Source: Gordonia sediminis (GTDB taxonomy: Bacteria; Actinomycetota; Actinomycetes; Mycobacteriales; Mycobacteriaceae). Taken from it: a stretch of DNA of 64,000 nt. The stretch covers positions 24,595 to 88,594 of the forward strand of contig RZUM01000013.1 of assembly GCA_004193205.1 (NCBI GenBank), in the 5' to 3' direction. A model generated the notes under the pieces. That model ran no database searches. It was not told where the DNA came from and worked only from the letters and a program-made list of their open reading frames with translations. Position numbers and translations under genes: made by a program. Shown in pieces: positions 37,828 through 47,124 of the stretch. Within the stretch, counting starts at the first letter, position 1; the number at the start of each line of letters is the position of its first letter.

Positions 37828-39177
37828 ATGTCATTGGCGGTCGGTCCTTTCACCCACGTTGAGACCTCCACCGGAGTGCGTGCTCCGCTTTACGCGCTGC
37901 GCTTCGACAAGGACGGAACCTCACTTGGCCCAAATACCCAGCAGCATCTCATTGGCTCTCTCGCCAGCGGTCAGTACACAGACGTATACCTATTCAGCCA
38001 TGGTTGGAACAACGACTGGAGTGCGGCATTGACCAGGTACACGCAATTCATTAGCAATATCACGAATCTAATTAAAGATCACAAACTTGATTTAGGACGC
38101 CAACATAATCCAGTCCTCGCGGGCATCTTCTGGCCGTCTACGGCTCTGGTGATGCCGTGGGAACAAGGTCCGCAATTTGCAGGCGCCGGCGACTTTTATG
38201 AAGTTTCAGGGTCTGACCTGGCGCTACAGTCTGAGATTCGGGGGCAGATCAACTCCCAAGCAGTGAACACGTTCAACCAGCTCGTTGATAATGTGTCACT
38301 CAGCGAAGCCGACGCCAAGAAGCTAGCGAAGATTGTCGAGGGTGTGTTCAGTGGTGGTGACTCTGAAGTTTCTGGATACGGAGGCCCTGACGACAACGAT
38401 CTACTGACAGCATGGTCCCACTTGGAGGCAGCGCTCGCTCCCGACGACGCATTACCGAGTGATCCAAGTGATTTTGGGCACGGTGTCGGCACAGAATCCA
38501 ATGTGCCTCAGCCGGCGTCCTTCCTTGACAAGCTCAACCCACGTAATTTGCTGCGACTCGCGACTGTGCGCCAAATGAAAGACCGGGCCGGCACGGTAGG
38601 TGTACGTGGAGTCGGACCTCTGCTTCAGGCGATGCTGACGCGCGCACCAGAATCGACCCGTTTCCACCTGGCCGGTCATTCGTACGGGGCACGCGTGGTT
38701 CTGAATGCCGTCGCGCGGCCCCAGGGTGGCGATGAAAATCTACCTCGGAGTGTTGATTCGATGCTGTTGTTGCAGCCGGCAGTCAACTACTTGTGTTTTG
38801 CACCGTCGCTTCCTGGTGGCGGTATTGGCGCCTACGCCCCAGCGATAGGTCGTGTCCGCCAGCCCATTATGACAACGTACAGCGGTCACGACTTCCCGCT
38901 CCGAAGGGTATTTCATCTTGCGCTTTGCCGAAAAGCGGATCTCGGAGAACGCGAAATCGCTGGCGATGTGCCGCCGAACCAGTTTGCTGCGCTCGGCGGT
39001 TACGGCGTGGGCGAAGCAGCGCATACTTCCGTAGAGATCAAATCGCCCACCGATAATTATGATCTTGCGTCAGCGTCCGGAATTCTCGAAATAAACGGAA
39101 CTCGATTGATTAGTGGGCACGGTGACGTGGTCAACGAAGCAACCGCATGGGCTCTTCTGAATCTTGTGCGGGGTTGA
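37828..39177 (+). CDS. Alpha/beta hydrolase-like protein opening the caspase-fold operon
   Basis: The 449-residue protein shows an alpha/beta-hydrolase layout. An oxyanion-type strand-loop FSHGWNN starts at residue 56 and a nucleophile elbow AGHSYGARVV has Ser285. A possible catalytic His lies in SGHGDVVNEATAWAL near the C-terminus. Between elbow and oxyanion strand is a ~180-residue insertion rich in acidic residues (possible lid). No signal peptide or membrane segment is seen, so it is cytoplasmic. AAAGGAG precedes the ATG. It lies 2 bp before the next gene, and four genes form one operon. Esterase, lipase or amidase activity cannot be told apart. Confidence 0.72.
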   Translation: MSLAVGPFTHVETSTGVRAPLYALRFDKDGTSLGPNTQQHLIGSLASGQYTDVYLFSHGWNNDWSAALTRYTQFISNITNLIKDHKLDLGRQHNPVLAGIFWPSTALVMPWEQGPQFAGAGDFYEVSGSDLALQSEIRGQINSQAVNTFNQLVDNVSLSEADAKKLAKIVEGVFSGGDSEVSGYGGPDDNDLLTAWSHLEAALAPDDALPSDPSDFGHGVGTESNVPQPASFLDKLNPRNLLRLATVRQMKDRAGTVGVRGVGPLLQAMLTRAPESTRFHLAGHSYGARVVLNAVARPQGGDENLPRSVDSMLLLQPAVNYLCFAPSLPGGGIGAYAPAIGRVRQPIMTTYSGHDFPLRRVFHLALCRKADLGEREIAGDVPPNQFAALGGYGVGEAAHTSVEIKSPTDNYDLASASGILEINGTRLISGHGDVVNEATAWALLNLVRG

Positions 39178-39179
39178 CG

Positions 39180-40541
39180 ATGGGCGAAAGGCTGCAGCGG
39201 GAGCACGACCTGCCAGTCCTGAATATCGGACTCACATTGTCCGGTGACACGCCCACAGTCAGAATCCAATTCAAGACAACGCGAGCGTCTACGCGCGCAG
39301 TCGTCGCTGAACTATCGCGGGCCCTCACACTCTTCGGACTCGACACCGAAACGTCGGTTCAAGACGCATACCTTCACGTGCCTCGTGAGGTGGTGGAGTG
39401 GATCGGCACGGTCGTCGAAAGCAATGTGGCATATAATGATCCGCTATGGCTCTACATGGTCAAGCCATACGACCTCTTGGGGGTTATTGCGTGGGAGCGC
39501 TTCATCCATGACGCACTGACAGCACGACCCATCCTTCGGCTGCCAGATGTTCTGCCCGGCCCGCAGCGAATTGATGCGACCGTCCATATCGCCGTCGTCG
39601 CCAGCATGCCTGGAGCAGATCTGCATGATGCCGCGGCTCAATTATTGAGCGTCATCGAAACGATTAAAGAAAACGTGTCCCCGGGAAGTGTGATCTATGT
39701 CTTTGCTGACGGCGCACACTCGGGAGCAGATCGCGACGATAGACGTGAGATCATTCTATCCTCAATCCCCGATATTGTTTATGTCGAATACAAAGGGGCA
39801 GAGCGTCGTTCGACATTGGGTGCCAGCGGGGCGATTCGTTCGCGCTGGCTGCGTTGGGTGATCCAAAGTGCGCCACCAACTGGTTTCGACGTCGTCCATT
39901 TCCTCGTCGAGGGCGCCACGGTAGGCCACGAAGGAGCGATTGCGACATCGTTTGAACCAGACAACACTTCTGCACCGTCAGTCGTCACCCAAGCGGGAGA
40001 AGTTCGGAGTCTTCTGACAGCGGTCGGTGCCGCGTCGGCTCTGTTCTCGTTGCCCCACCGTTACAAGGAGGCTGATTTCGGCCTACGTCGGTTTGCGGAC
40101 GAGCTCGGTGTCAATTGGATAGGGAGTGTTGTCCTGGAGGCATTTGCGGGCCTCGGGGACGGAATTAGCACCTGTTACAAACTGTTGCTGGCCGGCTATC
40201 CGATGCCGGCGCCGGTAGATGAGCGGTTGGTGATGTATTTGCAGCCGCGGCAGGTTATGCGGATTCGCGACGGCAGTCCTGAGAGCAACGATTCTCACGC
40301 GCTGGGTCCTGATCTCGACGAACCTGCGATTGTTGTTGCGCAGTCGGATGCGCCGGCCCCAGCGTGGTTGTCGGCTGCCGAGCGATACATCGAGCAAAAA
40401 CAGGGAGAAGTGAGGCGTTTCGAACTTTCCGCCGCAACGCGTTCACCAACAAAGAACGAAGTTGCGTATTATGACGGGATTCAGTCGGGATTGACCAAAG
40501 CGCGTGAAATAGTCGCCAGGTACGCGGAGACGGACCAATGA
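39180..40541 (+). CDS. CHAT-like protein with degenerate active site
   Basis: The 453-residue protein looks like a CHAT-fold member. It has the WLYMVKPYDLLGVIAWERFI and RPILRLPD segments that often precede the caspase-like core in actinobacterial CHAT proteins. A beta strand, IDATVHIAVVASM, and a His strand, FDVVHFLVEGA (His240), follow. Where an active family member carries the Cys strand, this protein reads ASALFSLPHRY, with no obvious catalytic Cys. It may be a pseudo-protease scaffold or inhibitor of the next two proteins. The ATG follows the hydrolase stop by 2 bp, and the 3' end overlaps the next start by 4 bp. Confidence 0.6.
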   Translation: MGERLQREHDLPVLNIGLTLSGDTPTVRIQFKTTRASTRAVVAELSRALTLFGLDTETSVQDAYLHVPREVVEWIGTVVESNVAYNDPLWLYMVKPYDLLGVIAWERFIHDALTARPILRLPDVLPGPQRIDATVHIAVVASMPGADLHDAAAQLLSVIETIKENVSPGSVIYVFADGAHSGADRDDRREIILSSIPDIVYVEYKGAERRSTLGASGAIRSRWLRWVIQSAPPTGFDVVHFLVEGATVGHEGAIATSFEPDNTSAPSVVTQAGEVRSLLTAVGAASALFSLPHRYKEADFGLRRFADELGVNWIGSVVLEAFAGLGDGISTCYKLLLAGYPMPAPVDERLVMYLQPRQVMRIRDGSPESNDSHALGPDLDEPAIVVAQSDAPAPAWLSAAERYIEQKQGEVRRFELSAATRSPTKNEVAYYDGIQSGLTKAREIVARYAETDQ

Positions 40542-41857
40542 CCGAACTTGTGATCTTCGTTGATTCCGTCAAGGTTGATGATCAGACCCGCACCGGGTGT
40601 TCCATCGAGGCTGCGGGTTTCGACGTGGTGGACCAAGATGTTGTACATGTAATTGATTTCACGGACGTAGCAAACTGCGCCGGTACCGATGCAATCCGTC
40701 AAGTCGGCAAGACCTTGTCGACCAAACTCGCCACTCACCCCGCGATTGGCGCGATCATGACGGCCGCGTTGACACGTGCTGAGTCATCGAGTCTTCCTAT
40801 TTACTTCAGAGTGGGTGACGACGGTGCGCACCGTCTCGCATGGGAAGCCCTCATGTGCGCGGACGGTCGAGACCAGTTCATGGCGCTCGACAGAAGATGG
40901 CCAATTGCGCGAATCGCCCGCAAGAGCACCCTCAAGAGCGAGCCTCAGCGCGTCTTTGCGCCCCCGCTGAGGTTGGTGTGCGTCCTTTCTGCCCTTGGGG
41001 TTTCGGCGAGGCATGAGTGGGACGGGCTGATCCGAAGTGTGGAGGCTGCGCAACTGCCGATCGACCTCACGGTGATTGCTGCCGAAGCGGACATCATCAC
41101 TGATGCTCGTTCAAGAGCTAATGTTCGCGCTATTCCAGTTCCAGGACCCGGTGAGCCGCGATCGCTAGTCGACCTTATCGAGTCGCTGAGTCCTCATGTG
41201 TTGCACATGTTCTGCCACGGTCGCGCCGTCAACAGTGTGCGCTTGCTCGAGTGCGCAACAGCTAATGACTTTGCTGCGGCCGACGGCGATGCAGATTCGG
41301 CGAGCGAAGGTGGATCGGTTCGAGTCCTCACGGAGGAACTGGGCGTAACCGTTGCTAAGACCGGAACATGGCTGGTCACTCTGAATGCGTGTGGAGGGGC
41401 ACAGCCGGAGACCGCAGAGTTGACTCAAGCTGAAACGCTCGTCAATAGTGGCATACCAGTGGCTATCGGAATGAAGCGAAAGGTTGAGGATTCTGACGCT
41501 GTCGTATTCTCGAGTGCTCTCTATCCGAGCGTGTTCAGGCAGCTGGCAGATGCAATCGCTCGTGGAGGAGACCAGCAGTGCATGAACTGGCCCGATGTCT
41601 TGCTTCGGGCGAGGCAGCGCTTGCGCGATGCGCACGGAGGTGATCCGAGTGTTGACGATATGTGGACACTGCCGATCCTCTATTCGCGCCGCGGAGGTTT
41701 TACGCTGCATGTCTCAGCCGCTGGCGCGAGTGAGCCAAAACTCCAATCGCACGTCGCCGAGGCCGATTTGTTAAACGGGTTGAGGTCCGTCATAGAAGCG
41801 TCGCCAAGCCAAGCGCCTCCCATGCTCTCCACCGAGTTGCAGAACGCCGTGACATGA
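40538..41857 (+). CDS. CHAT-domain protease
   Basis: The 439-residue protein carries the caspase-like His/Cys dyad of CHAT peptidases. The His strand is VLHMFCHGRA (His227) and the Cys strand is TWLVTLNACGGAQ (Cys285). A substrate-side segment, LVNSGIPVAIGMKRKVED, follows, and the domain closes with DMWTLPILYSR. The first ~150 residues form a separate alpha/beta N-terminal domain with no recognised family. No TPRs or membrane segments are present, so activation must come from a partner. The gene overlaps both neighbours by 4 bp (ATGA). CHAT proteases act in bacterial cell-death systems such as the gRAMP-associated TPR-CHAT. That this one is a defence effector is inference. Confidence 0.82.
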   Translation: MTELVIFVDSVKVDDQTRTGCSIEAAGFDVVDQDVVHVIDFTDVANCAGTDAIRQVGKTLSTKLATHPAIGAIMTAALTRAESSSLPIYFRVGDDGAHRLAWEALMCADGRDQFMALDRRWPIARIARKSTLKSEPQRVFAPPLRLVCVLSALGVSARHEWDGLIRSVEAAQLPIDLTVIAAEADIITDARSRANVRAIPVPGPGEPRSLVDLIESLSPHVLHMFCHGRAVNSVRLLECATANDFAAADGDADSASEGGSVRVLTEELGVTVAKTGTWLVTLNACGGAQPETAELTQAETLVNSGIPVAIGMKRKVEDSDAVVFSSALYPSVFRQLADAIARGGDQQCMNWPDVLLRARQRLRDAHGGDPSVDDMWTLPILYSRRGGFTLHVSAAGASEPKLQSHVAEADLLNGLRSVIEASPSQAPPMLSTELQNAVT

Positions 41858-43239
41858 CGCAGCCAGCAATCATTCCCGACGCAGTCGCGCTCAGCGCCTT
41901 CAGCGGAGACGGTGAGGTGATGAGTCCTACCAGTCCGAAAGTGACAGCGTGGGGCGCCCGGGAAACCCTGCTGTCAGCGCAGCGGACGTTGGCTCCAAAG
42001 CCGATCGACATGAACGACTGGCGCAACCCTGACGTCGGCTGGGGCGTCGTTATGGCCGATCGCGCAGACGTTGATAGAGCGGCCAAAGCGATCGCAGCAG
42101 ACGCTCCCGCACCCATCCGCGACCTGATCATTGAGCGGGGATCGGCTCCAGTGTTCCGGGTCGAGAGCGACAGGATGCTTGTGCGCTACAACCGCGACGG
42201 AACTATGCAGCGCGTCGCGATTGGGCTCACCGACTACGGGACTGGCCAAGGGCGGCTGCCTTTCTATCTGCTGATTGTGGGATCTCCGCAGTTGGTCGGT
42301 TGGGAAGTGCAGTTCGCGTTAAATCGAAACCACCGTGTTGGAAGATTGGATTTACCCGCAGAGGGACTCGACAACTATGTAAACGCATTGAGATCGAACT
42401 GGGCTGGCTGCAATCTGGATCCTGGGGCTGTAACGATATGGAGTACTAAAGTTGACGCAATTACGACCAAAATGCAGCGCCTCGTCGCGGACTTCTTGGC
42501 GGGAGAGTTTGCGAAGGACCCAGAGATCACAGTCCATCGCCACGCTAGCGATGACGCCACAAATGCTCGACTTCTGCAAACACTCAAGGATTTTCGTCCG
42601 TCTGTTGTCGTGACGAGCAGTCACGGTCGCACAGCACCCCTGGATGATCCAATCTCCATGCGGGCAACGCTCGGCAATCCCGTGGACGCAAACCTCGCGA
42701 CCCTCGACGTCGATGAATTGGCGAGCTGGACCCCTTCGGGGGCAGTCTGGTATTCGCAGGCATGTTGCTCGGCGGGAAGCAATCAAGGGACCTCGTACGC
42801 CGGATTGTTTACTCCGGACTCAACCGCCGCAAAGGTAACTGATGCGGTGGGGCTGCTGGGGGCGCAGATTGCGCCGATGCCGGCCCGCTTGCTATCAACT
42901 CAGAGTCCGCTCCGAGCGTTTGTCGGACATGTTGAACCAACGTTCGACTGGACGCTGCTGCTTCCAGAGAATGGCGCGCCACTCACCATGCCGCTGGTGC
43001 GAGCGATCTCAAGAAATCTATTCTCGCGCGACACCATTGGTAATTCCTTTGCTTCCTACTATGCGGGAGTGGGTGAGCTGTACGCACGGCTGGTCGAATC
43101 TCGAAAAGACGTTGACAAAATGAAGAGCGGTGCCGCCGAGCGATCCGCATACTATAAGCTCACCGCCATCGATCGGCAAAGCTTGGTGATACTCGGCGAT
43201 CCGACGGCACTGTTGCCCCCTCTGCCGAGCCAACGATAG
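41854..43239 (+). CDS. Caspase-fold (C25/gingipain-like) cysteine protease
   Basis: The 461-residue protein has VVVTSSHGRTAP (His257) and AVWYSQACCSAGSNQG (Cys304), a His-Gly strand followed by an A-C-x-x-G strand as in C25/caspase-fold peptidases. The closing segment QSLVILGDPTALLPP is common in C25-like proteins. Residues 130-250 show a beta-rich region (PFYLLIVGSPQLVGWEVQFA) before the protease core. This is the third caspase-fold gene in a row but differs from the CHAT at 40538 in its Cys motif and C-terminus. It overlaps the preceding gene by 4 bp and ends the operon. Confidence 0.72.
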   Translation: MTQPAIIPDAVALSAFSGDGEVMSPTSPKVTAWGARETLLSAQRTLAPKPIDMNDWRNPDVGWGVVMADRADVDRAAKAIAADAPAPIRDLIIERGSAPVFRVESDRMLVRYNRDGTMQRVAIGLTDYGTGQGRLPFYLLIVGSPQLVGWEVQFALNRNHRVGRLDLPAEGLDNYVNALRSNWAGCNLDPGAVTIWSTKVDAITTKMQRLVADFLAGEFAKDPEITVHRHASDDATNARLLQTLKDFRPSVVVTSSHGRTAPLDDPISMRATLGNPVDANLATLDVDELASWTPSGAVWYSQACCSAGSNQGTSYAGLFTPDSTAAKVTDAVGLLGAQIAPMPARLLSTQSPLRAFVGHVEPTFDWTLLLPENGAPLTMPLVRAISRNLFSRDTIGNSFASYYAGVGELYARLVESRKDVDKMKSGAAERSAYYKLTAIDRQSLVILGDPTALLPPLPSQR

Positions 43240-43442
43240 TCGACGAGAAGAAGGTGACAATCCATCTTTCGCTGTGCATGGCGGTCTTCATTGAACACTC
43301 GCCAACGGTAAAGCGGCGCTTCGAAGTTGAGCGGTGACCCAAGTTGGCTCAATTTAGTGTCCAGCCCCTCGATGCATCTCCGCAGCTCAGCGCGACGACT
43401 GACTGACTGGACAGAGCTAGCTGAATTAATCCCGAGTTAGAT
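43240..43442. other. Convergent intergenic region with an IS end
   Basis: This 203-bp gap separates the ends of the caspase-fold operon and the STAND gene. It holds the orphan IS1634-like end at 43344-43362. No gene or clear rho-independent terminator was found. Confidence 0.5.
43344..43362 (-). repeat. Orphan terminal repeat of the IS1634/IS1549-like element
   Basis: ttggctcaatttagtgtcc matches the right end of the remnant at 34275-34972 (inverse complement ttggctcaaattagtgtcc) with one mismatch. No transposase sequence accompanies it. The orientation is opposite to the right end at 34970. Together with that end it brackets the hydrolase-CHAT operon. Confidence 0.6.
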
Positions 43443-46400
43443 TCACGATCTCTTTCGTGTCCGTAGCAGTCGCTCGCGCTCACGCGCCACTTTTTGGCCA
43501 GCAATTACCTTACGACGAGACGTTAGAGAGACGGAGAGAAGCTGGAGGATCTGCTCCGAAACGTCAAACTCAGAGTCTGGGATATGGGCAGGAAAAGCTG
43601 ATTTGGCCTCCTTGAGAATGGTTATGGATAGCTTGGAATCGCCAGCCTTTATCGCCGCGTCGGCGCGTTTGTAACAGACGGTCAGATAATCTGAACGGTA
43701 CTTATCTCCATATTTCTGAAATAGTTCTCGAAACTTGATATGTGCTTGAGTAAGGCGATCTGAAAATCGTTGCGTGTGATTCGCTGTTCCGAGCGCTTCA
43801 GCGTGGTATGCGTATGCTTGAGAAAGTTCATGCAGACCCAACTCAGATGAAATATCCTGTTTCTCAGCTGCGCGAACAGCCTCATCGCCCAGCATCACAG
43901 CGGCTTCGATCCGATCGCTCATCCCCGCAAGCAGTAGGCATGACTCGGCTCCACTGCGAACGATAGCATTGATGTCCTTGGGATCGCGAGTCGCGATGGC
44001 GCGCGCGGTATCGACCCACTCGTCGCATAGATCAGCAAGATTTTCCCGTCGAAGATCTGGTCTCACCCTCATAATTCGAACCAATTGGCTAAGAATCTGC
44101 TCTTTTACTTTCAAGTCGTTCTGCGAGCACGTGTTGCTCGAAACTACCTTGCGCGATGTATCAAGTGCTTGTTCGTAGAAGTATTCAGCCTCGGAGATTT
44201 CGTTTTGGCGAATCAGAATGTCGGACAACCGCGCCATTAACGGCGCCTCGATCCGATACAGATCCACAACGTCGGCATCGCCATGCTCGGCCATCTCGTC
44301 GCAAATTCGAATCGCATCGCGAACGAATCCCTCCCCCGTGACGAAACGACCGGCCTGCGAGAAAACGCCGGACGCAGACCAAACGAGAACTATGAACTGC
44401 AAACGTAGGGTCTGGTTGCCGGCCAAATCGCCGTGCGCAGAAAGAATTGAAATTGCCCGTTCGAACAATGTGGCTGATTGGACAGAATCTGAATTGACCC
44501 GCGCTAGAGCGGCGACAGAAGCTGAGTGAATTTCGTAATCCGGGTGGGCGCCACCCTCACTCTGGTGCTCAAATACGCTAATAGCAGCGTCCAAGTAGGG
44601 GATCGCATCATCGGGCTCCGATCGATCGACGGCCGATATCCCCAAATGCGCTGCCGCAATTGCGTACCGGCGTCTCGTTACAGCATGCGTGCGTATGAGA
44701 GGACTATCTTTTAGCTGCGATACGATCGCATGCTCGTCCGCCAAAGCGCCATACGGTAGCGGCCCCTTTCTCCTCAGTTTCCGTAGTCGCTGTTCCTCCT
44801 CCAACAGAACTTCGCTATAGGGGAGCGGATGTGCAGTAACGAGCTTTCTCAGGAAGGTAATCGCTTCAGCGGAGGCCAACGCTGCCTCGTGTCGTTCTCC
44901 GGCATTCTCGTAGGCATCTGCCAATCGGCCCAGTGCTCTGGCAATATCGCGCATCGGAACTTCGGTGTTCCGAAGAATCCTCCGACGAATCTCGACAGCT
45001 TCCGCGCCCGCTTCGACCGCTTCCTTTGCGTGGCCGGTGAGAATCGCGGCACCTGCATGATTCGTGAGTGCCGTTGCTAGCAGATGCGTCCACTCTTGTG
45101 TCGAGCTCCGCTCCTCGACCTGGCGAAGATCTGCAAGTGCAAGTTGAGATTCTCGATACGCTTCTTCCGCTCTAGATGTCTGTACTAGACGTGCGACAAG
45201 GTTGGATCGCGCCCTCCCAAGCTTCGCCAGCCACTCCGCAGTGGTCTGTTGCGTTTCACCCAGAATCACTAGGCCCTCCCGAGTGTGTTCGAGCCCTTCC
45301 TCCGCGTCACCACCACCCTCTGCGAGACTCGTTCCGAGTTGCACCAACGCCTCCCCGAGGCGCGCGCGGTTGACCAGCTTGCCGTCTCGATCCAGGTCCT
45401 CCAGAATCTCGACTGCTCGTCGGCTGGGGTCGACCGCGTCAGATAGCTGCACATCCGAATCATGTCGTCCACCCTTGGACTGACTGTCCCAGAGAATTTC
45501 GCTCAAACTCTGTTCCACGAAGGCGCGAAGCTCCGGTAGATCGCTCACGTCCTTATCGTCGAGGCGGCTGACATACTCCTGAGCCTGGCGAATCGGCTCC
45601 ACCGCGTCTTGAGTCGCACCCGCCAGGTGAAGATGGTTCGCTGCTGTTAGCCATGCTTTCAGCTTCTCGAAGTCGGATTCCGAGGGAGAGATGTTCTGAG
45701 CAAGCTTCAGCAATGCTCGACCTGCGGCCTCGGAACGTGCACTTCGTTCAGACGGAAGTCGAGCAAGGAAATTCCTGGCGCCCTCGGAGCTTGTTCGGGT
45801 AGCGATCAGTGCGACCGTCGAAGCGTCTGACAGTTGAATAAGGTGTGAGCTTTGCTGAAGTGCGGTTACCACGGCGACAGCTGCGGCGTGATGGCGCATT
45901 CCGGACGCGCTCAGGACGGCAAGTGCGCGGCGTTGCATACCTTCAGAGGCTATTGACGAACGCGAGAGAAGGCGTTCGACACGTCGCCGAGAAGGCTCCT
46001 CTGCCAGTGCCGTCCCAACAAAATCCTCACCGAAACGATCGGGCCTCAGCGGTTGCAGCGGTAACTGCTCTTCCGCAGATGAGCCGTAGGGATAGTGTCG
46101 TTCATGCTGGTGAATCAATCTGTCCGCGGCGGCGTTTCCATCGGCTAGACCAGCCTCGGTCAGCAATGCCCACGCTGCGTCTAGGTCACCTGCCGGCCCG
46201 AATAGCGTGCTCATGAGCACGGTCTGTTCCATCGTGTCGTCGTTGTCGTCGCCCCAACAACGACGTTCGTGGTCCAGCAGATACCGCGACAAGTTTTCCT
46301 GTTTTGGAAGTGGCTCATCGTATACGCGCGCACACACTGTCGCCAAAGCGGACATATGGATATCGAGCGGACGGGCGTAATGAGTCTCGCTGAACTCATC

Positions 46401-47123
46401 AGGTAACGAAAGTGGCTCGTGGTCTTCGAGGTCAAAATAGCGGAGAAAAGCGTCCGCGGCACCCCTAAAAATTTCGCCTCTGAAATTCTGGTCACCCTGG
46501 GCGAGGTCACCGAGCGCCAGTGGTTCTGAGGTGGTTAGACCCTGTGGAAGATCTTTTCGCACGTGCTTCCAGAAACTCTCTCCTGGGCGAGACAGAACTA
46601 GAATGCGCAACTGGGCGCCAGATGCGGAGACAAGGCTACTAATCATGCGTATGAGAACCGACGGGTTCCAGCGCTCGGCATAATCGACAATAGCGAGTGT
46701 GGGTTGTGCGGTAAAGGTGCGAGCATCTATTCCGCTCACGGAGACGTTCTCAGACTCTTGCACCTCTACGATTTGCCAGCCTGCTTCTCGCGCTCGAGTA
46801 GCGAACTCTGCAGACAGCCTCGTTTTCCCTGTACCGCCACTGGCATGGACAAGCTGAATTGCTGCCGCAGCTTCTTGGTTTATCCACTCGATCAATAGGT
46901 TGAGTTCGGCCACCCGCCCCACAAATGGCACCACTGCGCGCCGGGCATCCAAGAGATAACTAGGCGCTCTCCGTGCTTCATGGCTTGTCGGGATGGACGA
47001 CGAGAGTTGCGCCTCCCTGATCTCGAAGCCGGGTTGACCGAAAACGATCGGCCCATCATGGCTGCCAATCTGCAAGACATTTCCGATAACGACCCCGGAC
47101 AGATTGTTTCGAGCCTCTGTCAC
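43443..47123 (-). CDS. STAND NTPase with TPR-like repeats and N-terminal RHIM/BASS-like amyloid motif
   Basis: The 1226-residue protein starts with NNLSGVVIGNVLQIGSHDG (residues 6-24), an amyloid-signalling-type motif as seen at the N-terminus of bacterial NLR-like proteins. A P-loop NTPase follows: FVGRVAELNLL, Walker A HASGGTGKT (Lys100), Walker B PTLAIVDYAE (Asp147) and a sensor-like RILVLSRPGE. From ~380 onwards the protein is helical and Ala/Leu/Glu-rich with TPR-like repeats (e.g. AEGGGDAEEGLEHTREGLVI), typical of a ligand-sensing arm. It begins 1 bp after the stop of the small membrane protein at 47125, whose C-terminus carries a matching motif. Oligomerisation on sensing a trigger and templating of the partner is the likely mechanism, by analogy with fungal NWD2/HET-S. 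Confidence 0.83.
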   Translation of the reverse strand: MTEARNNLSGVVIGNVLQIGSHDGPIVFGQPGFEIREAQLSSSIPTSHEARRAPSYLLDARRAVVPFVGRVAELNLLIEWINQEAAAAIQLVHASGGTGKTRLSAEFATRAREAGWQIVEVQESENVSVSGIDARTFTAQPTLAIVDYAERWNPSVLIRMISSLVSASGAQLRILVLSRPGESFWKHVRKDLPQGLTTSEPLALGDLAQGDQNFRGEIFRGAADAFLRYFDLEDHEPLSLPDEFSETHYARPLDIHMSALATVCARVYDEPLPKQENLSRYLLDHERRCWGDDNDDTMEQTVLMSTLFGPAGDLDAAWALLTEAGLADGNAAADRLIHQHERHYPYGSSAEEQLPLQPLRPDRFGEDFVGTALAEEPSRRRVERLLSRSSIASEGMQRRALAVLSASGMRHHAAAVAVVTALQQSSHLIQLSDASTVALIATRTSSEGARNFLARLPSERSARSEAAGRALLKLAQNISPSESDFEKLKAWLTAANHLHLAGATQDAVEPIRQAQEYVSRLDDKDVSDLPELRAFVEQSLSEILWDSQSKGGRHDSDVQLSDAVDPSRRAVEILEDLDRDGKLVNRARLGEALVQLGTSLAEGGGDAEEGLEHTREGLVILGETQQTTAEWLAKLGRARSNLVARLVQTSRAEEAYRESQLALADLRQVEERSSTQEWTHLLATALTNHAGAAILTGHAKEAVEAGAEAVEIRRRILRNTEVPMRDIARALGRLADAYENAGERHEAALASAEAITFLRKLVTAHPLPYSEVLLEEEQRLRKLRRKGPLPYGALADEHAIVSQLKDSPLIRTHAVTRRRYAIAAAHLGISAVDRSEPDDAIPYLDAAISVFEHQSEGGAHPDYEIHSASVAALARVNSDSVQSATLFERAISILSAHGDLAGNQTLRLQFIVLVWSASGVFSQAGRFVTGEGFVRDAIRICDEMAEHGDADVVDLYRIEAPLMARLSDILIRQNEISEAEYFYEQALDTSRKVVSSNTCSQNDLKVKEQILSQLVRIMRVRPDLRRENLADLCDEWVDTARAIATRDPKDINAIVRSGAESCLLLAGMSDRIEAAVMLGDEAVRAAEKQDISSELGLHELSQAYAYHAEALGTANHTQRFSDRLTQAHIKFRELFQKYGDKYRSDYLTVCYKRADAAIKAGDSKLSITILKEAKSAFPAHIPDSEFDVSEQILQLLSVSLTSRRKVIAGQKVARERERLLRTRKRS

Positions 47124-47124
47124 A

